Positions 26,387-35,020 of a stretch of 64,000 nt of DNA are shown piece by piece; the stretch's first letter is position 1; the number at the start of each line of letters is the position of its first letter. The notes under the pieces were generated by a model. It was not told the origin of the DNA, did not search any database, and was given only the letters and a program-made list of their open reading frames with translations. Source of the stretch: Enterocloster asparagiformis (GTDB lineage: Bacteria; Bacillota; Clostridia; Lachnospirales; Lachnospiraceae); the NCBI GenBank assembly GCA_018380885.1, contig JAGZSY010000030.1:1-64000 (forward strand), given 5' to 3'. The translations under genes were made by a program, and so were the position numbers.

Positions 26387-27059
26387 GGTTTTCCTCCAGC
26401 CGGTAGCCGGTTCCGTGCACGGTCCGAATCTGCGCCGAGGCGTTCACGGATTTCAGCCGCCTGCGCAGAAAATAGATATAGTTGTCCAGATTTCCGTCCT
26501 CCACCTCCGAGTCCACGCCCCAGACGTAGGTGATGATCATCTCCCGGGGGAGAATCTGCCCGGCGTTTCGGATCAGATATTCCATGAGGGCGGACTCCCG
26601 CTTGCTGAGCCGCACCGTGCCGCCGGCTCCGGAGAGCTCCCTCCTGTCCGGGTCCAGGCGGATATCGGCGAAGCATTTCCCGGCCCCTGTGTTCAGATTC
26701 CCCGGCCGCCTGGTGACGGCGCGGATGCGGGCCAAAAGCTCGCCCACGGCGTAGGGCTTCACCAGGTAGTCGTCCGCCCCGGCGTCCAGTCCGTCGATGC
26801 GGTCGTTAACCCCGTCCAACGCGGTGGTGATGATCACCGGGGTTGTGATCTGCCTCCGGCGCAGGCCCTGCAAAATGGTCAGCCCGTCGATCTGAGGCAG
26901 CATCCGGTCCAGGACAATCACATCGTAGGGGTATTGGTTGGCGTAGAAAAACGCCTCCTGGCCCGAGGAACAGACGTCGGTCTGATACCCCGCGTGTTCC
27001 AGCTGAAGTTTTACCGTATTACAGAGGTCGCGGTCGTCCTCTACCAGCAGTATTTTCAT
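26373..27059 (-). CDS. OmpR-type response regulator
   Basis: A 228-residue two-domain regulator. The receiver has the acidic pair ED near residue 7, the phosphoacceptor Asp in VIVLDRMLPQIDG (near residue 51) and Lys in YLVKPYA. The C-terminal winged helix of the OmpR/PhoB type ends with IRTVHGTGYRLE. It is first in the minus-strand operon with the kinase. The region upstream holds tandem TTTCCAGG repeats at the -35 position of the divergent lipoprotein operon, the kind of site OmpR-type proteins use, so activation of that operon is likely (inference). Confidence 0.95.
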   Translation of the reverse strand: MKILLVEDDRDLCNTVKLQLEHAGYQTDVCSSGQEAFFYANQYPYDVIVLDRMLPQIDGLTILQGLRRRQITTPVIITTALDGVNDRIDGLDAGADDYLVKPYAVGELLARIRAVTRRPGNLNTGAGKCFADIRLDPDRRELSGAGGTVRLSKRESALMEYLIRNAGQILPREMIITYVWGVDSEVEDGNLDNYIYFLRRRLKSVNASAQIRTVHGTGYRLEENHEHD

Positions 27060-27119
27060 AGGTTGGTTCCTTTTCTGATATGAAGTGGTTGTGGATCTGT
27101 TTTCATTATATCAGACAAA

Positions 27120-27185
27120 TCTCTAAAAAACCTAAAAGAAATATTTCCAGGTTTCCAGGTTTTTTAGAGATTGCCCTGCTATGAT
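27120..27185 (+). promoter_or_regulatory. Operator and promoter between the two-component and transport operons
   Basis: Three elements overlap here. An exact 14-base inverted repeat: TCTCTAAAAAACCT (27120-27133) and AGGTTTTTTAGAGA (27157-27170). Two tandem TTTCCAGG octamers (27144-27151, 27152-27159). An extended -10, TGC-TATGAT, ending at 27185, with no good -35 (AGGTTT at 27157-27162). A promoter lacking a -35 with tandem repeats in its place is typical of response-regulator activation. Transcription would start near 27192, about 33 bases before the lipoprotein ATG. Confidence 0.6.
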
Positions 27186-27224
27186 GGAGCTATACGATAT
27201 TGCAGAAAAAGGGAGTGGACAAGG

Positions 27225-29480
27225 ATGAAAAAAAGATGGATGTGCGCGCTGATGGCCGTGAGCATACTGGCCGGAGCCCTGTCCGGCTGCGGGCAGTCCT
27301 CCTTTACGGAGACAAGGGGCGCTTCCGGGGCGGGAACAGGGACTGAAGTCCCGGCGGGGGACATGGTGCCCATGGGCCGCTACGTGGAGGAAGAGATCGG
27401 GCTGCCGGGTGAGAGCCGGGAGAAGGTTTACGATATCATTCAGAATGAGAGCGGCGCCCTGGAGCTGTATACGAAAAAGGACGATGAGATCCGCCGCTAT
27501 ACCTTTGAGGGCGGGGAGTGGAAACGGGAGGAGAAGAGCCTGCTGGAGGGCATGGAGGTGCCCTTCGGTTTCCATATTATTGTGGGCGGAGATGGGAACC
27601 GATACGCCCTGTATCCCCTGGCCGACGGATACCGTTTTCGCCTGATGAAGCTGGCGGAGGACGGGGAACCCCGGGAGCTTTTGGAGGAGCTGCTCTCTGA
27701 AAAGCGCGAAAACGGCTCCTACAAGCATTACCCGGACTTTGCCGGGGTCACGGCGGAGGGAAATATCCTTCTGTCCCTGCAGGACATGACGAAAATCTAC
27801 ACGCCTGAGGGCGAGCTGCTGATGGAGCTGCCCCAGACCAGCTGCTCCTCGGACTGGAGGAGCGCCGCCTATTTAAAAGGAAACGAGTATCTGACCATCG
27901 GGGATAACGGATACCTCCGGTACGACGTGTCCGGGCCTAAAGGGCAGCTGATGGAGGAGATTGCTTACCAGCAGGGGAGTTCCGATCAGTTTGCGTCCGT
28001 GGCGCCGGACAAAGACGGCGGCTTCTTTGCGGCTAATCCGAAAGGAATTCACCACATCGGCCAGGGCGGAAGCATCTGGGAGACGGTGGTGGACGGGGGA
28101 TTGAATTCGTTAAGCCAGCCCAGCGCCGCCATCGTACGGCTGTTTGCGGGGGCGGAGGACGATTTCTACGTGTGGCTCAACAGCGCGGGAGCCAACCTGC
28201 TCAAGCACTATACCTATGACCCGGAAATCCCGTCCGTGCCGGGAAAGACCCTGACCGTGTACGGCCTGGATTTGAGCTCGGCGGAGACGGTCCGCCAGGC
28301 CGCGTCCATGTTCCAGCTGGCCCACCCGGACGTGCGGGTGGAGCTGATCGACGGCCGGGCGGATGCGGGAAGCACCACGGTTTCCGATACCATCCGGGCG
28401 CTGAACACGGAGCTGCTGGGCGGAAGCGGGGCGGATGTGCTGGTACTTGACGGCCTGCCTGTGGATTCCTACATTGAGAAGGGCGTGCTTCTGGATCTGC
28501 GGCAGGCGCTGAAACCTATGCTGGAAGCCGGGGAGCTGGGGGATCATATCATCGGCCCGTTCACGGCCGCGGACGGCGGCATTTACCGGATTCCGTCCAG
28601 GATGACCCTGCTGACCGTCTACGGCGACCCGGAGGCCCTGGCGAGCCTGAAAACCATGGAGACGGCCCGCAGCTACCAGAGTGATTCCTCCCATTTGCCT
28701 CTGCGGCCCAGAACCACTTATGAAAAGCTGCTGCGGCAGATATTTACTCTGTACAGCGGGGAGATCGTGGACGGCGAGAGCGGAATGCTAAAACCAGGTA
28801 AGACCGCGGAGCTCTTAGAGACTGTGAAGGTGTTGGGGGAAGCCAACGGCTCCCAGGTGTCCTTTGACGAGTCCGTGGACGGCGGACGCGGGTTTTACTA
28901 CAACATGTCCAGGGGGGCGTCGGCCCTGAACGGGGACGAGTACATGGAGCTTCAGAACGGGTCTGTCAGCGCGGCCATGGAAGCGGTGAAAGGTATGTAC
29001 AGCCTGATGCTGTCCCTGTCGGTAGCCGATCAGATGGGGTGCGAGATGGAGGGCCTTAACGGCTCCTACCTGCCCTCCCAGATGCTGGGGATCAACCGCT
29101 CAGGCGGGCAGATTGAGCTGGCGGAAGAGTTTGTCCGCTTTGTGCTGGGCGACCAGGTGCAGGACGGCGATCTGATGGACGGCCTGCCGGTGAACCGGAC
29201 GGCTGCCGCTCACTGGACCAGCGAGGACTGGGGAAATCCGGAGATATCGCTGGTGGTCAGCGGCGGGGACGGCTACAGCCTGTCCGGCGTGTTCCCCACA
29301 GTGGAGCAGCGGCGTCATATCTTCGCCCTGGCCGAGGCAGCGGACCGGCCTATCCTGACGGACCGGGTGCTGTTGGACATCATTGTAGCGGAAACGAAGG
29401 GATTTTTTGATGGAACCTTGTCTTTGGAGCAGGCGGCGCAGAACGCCGAAAGCAAAGCGAACCTGTACTTCGCAGAATAG
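27225..29480 (+). CDS. Large solute-binding lipoprotein, propeller-like N-half
   Basis: A 751-residue surface lipoprotein. The N-terminus is a lipoprotein signal ending LAGALSGC, with Cys23 as the lipidated residue. Residues 45-330 hold repeated short beta segments of about 40-45 residues (for example FAGVTAEGNILLSLQD, FASVAPDKDGGFFAAN) that look like a beta-propeller. Residues from about 340 on resemble an ABC solute-binding protein (LTVYGLDLSSAETVRQAASMFQ, then GADVLVLDGLPVDSYIEKGV). Ordinary type-1 binding proteins have about 430 residues, so this is a fusion. The ATG at 27225 follows AAGG and gives a proper signal peptide. Two permease genes follow. The ligand is unknown; sugar or polysaccharide is the family default. 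Confidence 0.82.
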   Translation: MKKRWMCALMAVSILAGALSGCGQSSFTETRGASGAGTGTEVPAGDMVPMGRYVEEEIGLPGESREKVYDIIQNESGALELYTKKDDEIRRYTFEGGEWKREEKSLLEGMEVPFGFHIIVGGDGNRYALYPLADGYRFRLMKLAEDGEPRELLEELLSEKRENGSYKHYPDFAGVTAEGNILLSLQDMTKIYTPEGELLMELPQTSCSSDWRSAAYLKGNEYLTIGDNGYLRYDVSGPKGQLMEEIAYQQGSSDQFASVAPDKDGGFFAANPKGIHHIGQGGSIWETVVDGGLNSLSQPSAAIVRLFAGAEDDFYVWLNSAGANLLKHYTYDPEIPSVPGKTLTVYGLDLSSAETVRQAASMFQLAHPDVRVELIDGRADAGSTTVSDTIRALNTELLGGSGADVLVLDGLPVDSYIEKGVLLDLRQALKPMLEAGELGDHIIGPFTAADGGIYRIPSRMTLLTVYGDPEALASLKTMETARSYQSDSSHLPLRPRTTYEKLLRQIFTLYSGEIVDGESGMLKPGKTAELLETVKVLGEANGSQVSFDESVDGGRGFYYNMSRGASALNGDEYMELQNGSVSAAMEAVKGMYSLMLSLSVADQMGCEMEGLNGSYLPSQMLGINRSGGQIELAEEFVRFVLGDQVQDGDLMDGLPVNRTAAAHWTSEDWGNPEISLVVSGGDGYSLSGVFPTVEQRRHIFALAEAADRPILTDRVLLDIIVAETKGFFDGTLSLEQAAQNAESKANLYFAE

Positions 29481-30303
29481 GGCGGCCTTCCTGTTTCTGG
29501 CTCCCAGCGCGGCCGGGACAGCGGTGTTTACGCTGATCCCCTTCGGGGCCGTGATCGCGGAGGCATTTACCGGCATGGCGGACGGAACCTTCGCGGGATT
29601 TGAAAATTTTGTGCTGGTGATCCACAACGCCGCCTTCCGCCTGGCGGCGAAGAACACCCTGCGCTTCACGGCTGTGTGCATCCCCCTGCTGATGGCCGTG
29701 TCCCTGTGGACCGCGGTGCTGGTGAAGGCTGCGGCGGACCGCTCCGGGGTGTTTAAGACCACGATGCTTCTGCCGATGGCGGTGCCGGTGGCCTCGGTGG
29801 TCTGCCTCTGGAACGTGGTGTTTCATCCCCAGGGACTGTTAAATCAGCTCCTGGGGAATACAGGGGGCGCTGGTATCGATTTTATGCGGCGGAAAAGCGC
29901 GTTTTTGGTGCTGGTATTTACCTATATCTGGAAAAATAACGGATACGACATGGTGCTGTGGCTGGCCGGGCTGGACGCAATCTCAGAGGAGCTCTACGAG
30001 GCGGCCAAGGTGGATGGAGCGGGGGCGTGGGAGAAATTCCGTTACATCACGGCGCCGGGGCTGAAGGGCACGGCAGGTCTTGTGGCCCTGCTGTCGGTTA
30101 TCAACTCCTTCAAGGTGTTCCGGGAGGCGTACCTGATCGCAGGGGATTACCCCCACGAGAGCATCTACATGCTCCAGCATCTGTTCAACAACTGGTTCGT
30201 TTCCCTGGATATCCGGAAAATGAGCGCGGCCTCGGTGCTGCTGGAGGCGGCCGTACTCTTCGGAGTTCTGCTGTGGAGTTTGAGGAGGGCAGGGGATGAT
30301 TAA
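29410..30303 (+). CDS. ABC transporter permease (MalF/UgpA type)
   Basis: An inner-membrane permease of about 297 residues with six hydrophobic segments and the EAA loop EAAKVDGAGAWEKFRYITAP, which docks an ABC ATPase. It is typical of the sugar-type permease pairs. The ATG at 29410 (after AAGGGA) makes its gene overlap the lipoprotein gene by 71 bases; a later internal start is possible because the first 25 residues are hydrophilic and not family-like. It overlaps the next permease gene by 8 bases. No ATPase gene is present, so it may use a shared MsmX-type ATPase encoded elsewhere. Confidence 0.88.
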   Translation: MEPCLWSRRRRTPKAKRTCTSQNRAAFLFLAPSAAGTAVFTLIPFGAVIAEAFTGMADGTFAGFENFVLVIHNAAFRLAAKNTLRFTAVCIPLLMAVSLWTAVLVKAAADRSGVFKTTMLLPMAVPVASVVCLWNVVFHPQGLLNQLLGNTGGAGIDFMRRKSAFLVLVFTYIWKNNGYDMVLWLAGLDAISEELYEAAKVDGAGAWEKFRYITAPGLKGTAGLVALLSVINSFKVFREAYLIAGDYPHESIYMLQHLFNNWFVSLDIRKMSAASVLLEAAVLFGVLLWSLRRAGDD

Positions 30304-31138
30304 ACGGGCGATGGTTCGGGGGATTCTGGCGGTTATGTGTCTGTTTGTCTGGCTCCCGCTGTTTCTGATGGCGGGAAATTCCCTGATGGGCGAGGGGGAG
30401 ATGCTGGAGCGGTTTGCCGCGGTGTTTGGCGTGGCGGACCGTCCGGTGAGGGCGGCGCTTCTGCCCTCCTACCCGACTCTCCGGCCGTATGTGGAGCTGC
30501 TGCTGGACTCCCCCGGGTTCTATGTGATGTTCTGGAATTCCTGCCTGCAGACGGGGCTTGCCGTGGCCGGGCAGCTTCTGGTGGCGCTTCCGGCGGCCTG
30601 GGCCTTCGGGGCGCTTTCTTTTAAGGGCAGGAGAAAGCTGTTTTTGCTTTACATCATCCTGATGCTGCAGCCCTTCCAGGTAACCATGGCGCCCAGCTAC
30701 CTGGTGCTCAAGCGGCTGAGCCTGCTAAACAGCCATCTGGCGGTGATTCTGCCCGCGGCCTGGTCGGCGTTTCCGGTGTTCATCATAGCCAAGTTTTTCG
30801 AGACCGTCCCCAAGCCGCTTCTGGAGGCGGCCAGGCTGGACGGGGCCGGGAACTGGATGATCTTCTGGCGTGTGGGCGTGCCCCTGGGCAAGCCGGGCAT
30901 CGTCTCGGCCGTGGTGCTGGGCTTTCTGGAGGCATGGAACGCTATTGAGCAGCCCATGACATTTTTAAAGGAGCGGCGGCTGTGGCCCCTGTCCCTGTAT
31001 CTGCCGGAGATCACGGCGGACAAGGCGGCTGTGGCCTGGGCGGCCTCCGCGGTGGCCATGATCCTGCCGGTCAGCCTGTTTCTGATGGGACAGGGGGCGC
31101 TGGAGCAGGGGATTGCGGCCGCGGGAATCAAGGAATGA
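30296..31138 (+). CDS. ABC transporter permease (MalG/UgpE type)
   Basis: The second permease, 280 residues with six hydrophobic segments and the EAA loop EAARLDGAGNWMIFWRVGVP. The N-terminal helix followed by a large periplasmic stretch is typical of the MalG partner. It overlaps the preceding permease gene by 8 bases, so expression is coupled. It has no ATPase neighbour. With the lipoprotein at 27225 it should form an importer, although the membrane-fusion protein that follows is more typical of export machinery, so the role of the whole set is open. Confidence 0.9.
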   Translation: MIKRAMVRGILAVMCLFVWLPLFLMAGNSLMGEGEMLERFAAVFGVADRPVRAALLPSYPTLRPYVELLLDSPGFYVMFWNSCLQTGLAVAGQLLVALPAAWAFGALSFKGRRKLFLLYIILMLQPFQVTMAPSYLVLKRLSLLNSHLAVILPAAWSAFPVFIIAKFFETVPKPLLEAARLDGAGNWMIFWRVGVPLGKPGIVSAVVLGFLEAWNAIEQPMTFLKERRLWPLSLYLPEITADKAAVAWAASAVAMILPVSLFLMGQGALEQGIAAAGIKE

Positions 31139-31211
31139 GCGGGAAGGATTGCAATTTACAGACAACGCCCCCTGGGAGAACCGCTGTGAGGGAAAGGAAT
31201 GGTGAGCGGCG

Positions 31212-32885
31212 ATGAAGCGGTTTACAGCCAAATTTCTGCTTGTGATGGCGATACTGACATTTTTATCCAGGGCCCTGGACTCCGTGACCGTTGCCAGGAT
31301 TCAAACTGTATACGGGAAACAGGGGGCCGTGTCCTACCGCATCACCGGCGAGGGGACCTTTGGGGCGGAACGGCTGTCCTACCGCTCCCTGCCGGAGGGG
31401 ATGTTGGTAGCCCAGGTCCTGGCCCGGCCCGGCGATGTGGTGCAGGCGGGGGATACGATCCTCACATTGCAGATGGAACCGCTGCGGGAGAAGCGGGAGG
31501 AGCTGTCCGCGGAGCTCAAGAAAGCTGAGCTGGCCCTGGAGCAGGAGCGGCTGTCCGCCCGGCAGACGCCCCGGGTGACGCAGGAGACGCTGGCGCTCCA
31601 GCAGCTGGAGGTGGACCGGCGGGCGCTGGAGCTGGGCAGGCAGGATCTGGCCGACGCGCAGGAGGCGTACAACGCAAATGTGGACGCCCTCAGGCTGGAA
31701 TATGACCGCAAGGCGAACCGCTCCGAGGACGAGATACGCCAGGACGCTAAGGCCGCGCTTAAGAGCGCCCGGCGCGTCTATGAGGCCGCCAGGCTGGACC
31801 GGGACGCCGCGGTGAAAAAAGCGGAGCGGGATGTGAAGGAGAAGCAGAAAAAGCTGGACCGTCTGAACGCCCTCGACGACCCTTCCGAGGAGGAGTTGAC
31901 GGACGCGCAGGAGGCGCTGGAGGAGGCCGAAGAGGATTTGGAGCAGGTGAAGGAGGAGCAGGAGATTCTGGTGGAGGAGGCCAGGGCTTCGCTGCGGGCC
32001 GCCGAGGAGGACTACGACGACCGCAGCTACAACACGCTTCAGGTCCAGGAGGAATGCAGGAAGGCCTACGAGGACGGCGTGAAGGCGGAGGACGAGAAGC
32101 TGGACCAGGCCCAAAGGCGGGTCCTGGAGCTGGAGGAGGCGCTGCGCCAGTCGGGCCAGAAGCTGGAGAACGCCAGAATCGCCGACGCGGGAACGCGCTC
32201 GCAGGAGGAAAACGCCAGGGAAATTTCGCGCCTGCGTCAGGAATCCATGGAGCTGGATTTGCAGAGTATACGGCGCAGGCTGGAGAAGGTGGAGGAGCTG
32301 ATCGACCGGGAGGGCGCTGTGAATGCGGTTTCCAGGGCGGTGGTGGCCGGTCTGGACTTGCAGGAGGGCGGGCTCATCGGCCCGGCGGACCAGGTCCGGC
32401 TGGCTGAGGGAGACCTGCTGTTCCAGGCCCAGGTGGAGCGGGAGGATGCCGCCCTCCTGAAGCCGGGGGACAGGATGGCGCTGAAGCGGGCCGGGGTGGC
32501 CAAAGAGCTGAACGCCGTGGTGGAATCGGTGGACCGCCTGTCCGCGGACGGGAAATGCGCGGTAACCGCCTCGGTGGAGCCGGGGCAGGGCTTCCTGGGG
32601 GAAGCCTGCGGCTTTACGGTGGTGCTCCAGTCCGGCGTCTACCCTCTGGTGATCCCCATTGAGGCGCTGCGGGAGGATACGAACGGTTATTTCTGCCTGG
32701 CCGCCCAGCCGGAAAAAACCATACTGGGAGAGGAATTGGCGGCGGTGCGGATCGACGTGGAGGTGCTGGAAAAGAGCAGCGCGTCGGCGGCCGTGTCGGG
32801 CGCGGTGGGCGGCGGAACGCCGCTCATCGTTTCCTCCAATAAAGAGGTGGCCGCGGGAGACCGGGTACGGGTGGTGACGGAATGA
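31212..32885 (+). CDS. Membrane-fusion/HlyD-like adaptor with long coiled coil
   Basis: A 557-residue protein. One N-terminal membrane segment is followed by a lipoyl/hairpin half-motif (VLARPGDVVQAGDTILTLQM, around residues 70-90), a long charged coiled coil (about 95-340), the second half-motif (LDLQEGGLIGPADQVRLAEG) and a C-terminal beta-barrel region. This is the plan of periplasmic adaptor proteins of ABC and RND exporters and of their Gram-positive counterparts. Its stop overlaps the next start in ATGA, so the two are coupled. The neighbour looks like the extracytoplasmic core of a MacB-type permease, in agreement with an adaptor role. It lies 73 bases after the permease pair. Confidence 0.82.
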   Translation: MKRFTAKFLLVMAILTFLSRALDSVTVARIQTVYGKQGAVSYRITGEGTFGAERLSYRSLPEGMLVAQVLARPGDVVQAGDTILTLQMEPLREKREELSAELKKAELALEQERLSARQTPRVTQETLALQQLEVDRRALELGRQDLADAQEAYNANVDALRLEYDRKANRSEDEIRQDAKAALKSARRVYEAARLDRDAAVKKAERDVKEKQKKLDRLNALDDPSEEELTDAQEALEEAEEDLEQVKEEQEILVEEARASLRAAEEDYDDRSYNTLQVQEECRKAYEDGVKAEDEKLDQAQRRVLELEEALRQSGQKLENARIADAGTRSQEENAREISRLRQESMELDLQSIRRRLEKVEELIDREGAVNAVSRAVVAGLDLQEGGLIGPADQVRLAEGDLLFQAQVEREDAALLKPGDRMALKRAGVAKELNAVVESVDRLSADGKCAVTASVEPGQGFLGEACGFTVVLQSGVYPLVIPIEALREDTNGYFCLAAQPEKTILGEELAAVRIDVEVLEKSSASAAVSGAVGGGTPLIVSSNKEVAAGDRVRVVTE

Positions 32886-33913
32886 GAAAATGGATGGCGA
32901 TCCTGTTGACAGCGGGGCTGTGCGCAGCCGGACTGCTGCAGTGGAGAGGACTTAAGGAATACGGCGGTCAGATTTTTTACGGGTACGGGGAGAAAGCTGC
33001 GCCGGACCGGGCGCTGCTTAATCAGCTGGCGCGGCAGGAGAAGGAGGCGGGCGATTCCCTTCCGGGTATGGCGGCCTGGTCGGTGGAGGAGGGCGTGGAG
33101 GTGGAAAACCGGAGTCTGGGCAGGGTGGGCTCCGCCGCCCGCATGGTGGTCTGGGGCGACCGGGAGCTGGCGGCCAGGCGCAGACTGGCCGCGGGCAATT
33201 ACGGTTACAGCTCCGACGCCGGGGCCTGCGTCATCAGCCGGGGCCTTGCCATGGAGCTGTTCGGCTCTGTCTCCGTGGTGGGCATGGAGGTGCGCTGCGA
33301 TGGCGCGGACTACATTGTGCGCGGCGTGACGGAGGACGACCGGAAGGTGGTGATCCTGCCGGCAAGCGTCCATCCGATGCGGTTTTCATACCTGCTGCTG
33401 GATTTTGGGCGGGACCGCGCCGCCAAGGCCGGGGCGGATCAGCTCTTGTACGGATACGGGGCGGGAGGGGCGCGCTGCCGGATGGATGGGGAGGTCTGTC
33501 TGGCGCTTGCGGGCCTTTTTGCGCTTCTGCCGGTTTTGACGGCCCTGGGGCGCGCCCTGTTTCTGTACTGCCGCAGAGAGCAGAGCGCTCTGCGCCGCGG
33601 GGCCGCCTGCGGGGCAGCGGCGGCCGCGCTCATGGGGATTTTTTTTATGATGGGAGCCGGGGGGCTCCGGTTCCCGCCGGATCTCATTCCGTCCAGGTGG
33701 TCGGATTTCGCCTTCTGGGGCCGGCGGTGGGGGGGAGCTGTCCGCGTCCCTCAGATTCGCCGGCGCCGCCGGCTGGGCGGAGTGGCCGGAGTTTCTCAGA
33801 AAACGGACGGTCCTGGGAGCCTTGTGGGGCTTTTTTGGCGCTGTCGCCGCCCTGTTTACGGGAAACGGGATTGTAAGGAAATCGTTATTGACACTCAGGT
33901 GCAAAGTGAGTAA
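32882..33913 (+). CDS. MacB-core-like membrane protein, probable C-terminal frameshift
   Basis: The open frame codes for 343 residues. An N-terminal membrane helix (about residues 5-20) is followed by a region like the MacB periplasmic core: LAAGNYGYSSDAGACVISRG, AMELFGSVSVVGMEVR and DYIVRGV. Two hydrophobic stretches follow near 205 and 240. After residue 283 the sequence turns arginine-rich and unlike a protein. Removing one G from the G7 tract at 33729-33735 opens a frame with a clear membrane helix (VLGALWGFFGAVAALF) that ends at TGA 33969-33971, overlapping the next gene's TTG start. So the natural C-terminus is likely in that frame. Sequencing error, phase variation or a true mutation are all possible. 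No ATPase domain is present. Confidence 0.68.
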   Translation: MRKWMAILLTAGLCAAGLLQWRGLKEYGGQIFYGYGEKAAPDRALLNQLARQEKEAGDSLPGMAAWSVEEGVEVENRSLGRVGSAARMVVWGDRELAARRRLAAGNYGYSSDAGACVISRGLAMELFGSVSVVGMEVRCDGADYIVRGVTEDDRKVVILPASVHPMRFSYLLLDFGRDRAAKAGADQLLYGYGAGGARCRMDGEVCLALAGLFALLPVLTALGRALFLYCRREQSALRRGAACGAAAAALMGIFFMMGAGGLRFPPDLIPSRWSDFAFWGRRWGGAVRVPQIRRRRRLGGVAGVSQKTDGPGSLVGLFWRCRRPVYGKRDCKEIVIDTQVQSE

Positions 33914-33967
33914 AGTAGGGATAGGAGTAAATCTGGAAGAGGGCGTATCGCGTGAGGAGGATACAGT

Positions 33968-34999
33968 TTGAAGAAGAGCAATATGAAACACCTGGGTACC
34001 GCGGCGCTGGCAGTGGCGCTGGCGATTTTAACCGCCTTCCCTGCATTGGCGGCCAACACGAAAAAGATCACGGCCGTTTCCCTGAAAATTGAGGCGGATA
34101 TACAGCCGGGGATGGACTTCGGCGAGGAGGACATCGACATTGATGCGACAGGAGATAAGTTTTCCGTGGGGGACTACGTTGTAAAGAACGAGGGCTCAGA
34201 GTGGGAGACGGACACGGTGCCCCTGCTGGAGGTGACGCTGGACGCCAGCGAGGACTACCGTTTTTCCACCGCCATCAAGCGAGACAAGATCAGGGTCAAG
34301 GGCGCAGGGGCCGTCTGCCAGCGCGCCCTACGCCAGGATTCGGGACGGCAGCTGGTGCTGACCATTGAGCTGGATTCCCTGCAGAAGTCCCTGCGCCCGA
34401 TTGAGAACGTCCGGCTGACCTCCGACGGCGTGGTGAGCTGGGACACGGTGAGCACGGCCGGAAGCTATGAGTTCCGCGTGTACCGCGACGGCAAGTCGGT
34501 GGGAAGCGCGATCACCACCACCTACAACAGCTACAACTGTTCGGAGAAGCTGACCAAGAGCGCCAACTACAGCGTAAAGGTGCGCGCCGTCAACAAGGTG
34601 GATTCCACGATCGTGGGCGATTGGTCGGAGTCCAACACCATGTATGTGGACTCCGCCATGGCCGAATACTTCAAGGCCAACCCCGTGGAGAACCCGGAGG
34701 GCGTGTTTCCCAGCAGCTCCTGGAAGCAGGCGGAGGACGGCAGATGGTGGTACGACAACGGGGACGGAACCTTCCCAAAGTCGGGCTGGCAGGAGATCAA
34801 CGGGAAGTGGTATTTCTTTGACGACGATGGTTACATGGTGACCGGCTGGATCGAATGGGAAGGCAAGCGGTACTTCTGCAATGAAAAAGGCGAGATGCTG
34901 AAAAACTGCATCACGGAGGACAATTACCGGCTGGGCGAGGACGGCGCGGTGATCAACCAGGACCCAACCCCAGAGGGGGAGGAGACTCCCGGTGACTGA
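33968..34999 (+). CDS. Secreted protein with cell-wall-binding repeats
   Basis: A 343-residue exported protein. An N-terminal signal peptide runs to about residue 29 (LAILTAFPALAA). Residues 140-225 resemble a fibronectin type III-like domain (IENVRLTSDGVVSWDTV, then SANYSVKVRAVNK). The C-terminal part carries choline/cell-wall-binding type repeats rich in W, Y and G (WWYDNGDGTFPKSGWQEING, WYFFDDDGYMVTGWIEWEGK). Such repeats hold proteins on the surface polymer. It starts at TTG 33968, 7 bases from GAGGAGG. The frameshift-corrected stop of the preceding gene overlaps this start, so it belongs to the same operon. No catalytic domain is seen. Confidence 0.84.
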   Translation: MKKSNMKHLGTAALAVALAILTAFPALAANTKKITAVSLKIEADIQPGMDFGEEDIDIDATGDKFSVGDYVVKNEGSEWETDTVPLLEVTLDASEDYRFSTAIKRDKIRVKGAGAVCQRALRQDSGRQLVLTIELDSLQKSLRPIENVRLTSDGVVSWDTVSTAGSYEFRVYRDGKSVGSAITTTYNSYNCSEKLTKSANYSVKVRAVNKVDSTIVGDWSESNTMYVDSAMAEYFKANPVENPEGVFPSSSWKQAEDGRWWYDNGDGTFPKSGWQEINGKWYFFDDDGYMVTGWIEWEGKRYFCNEKGEMLKNCITEDNYRLGEDGAVINQDPTPEGEETPGD

Positions 35000-35020
35000 G
35001 TAGTTGGGAATCAATATCAT

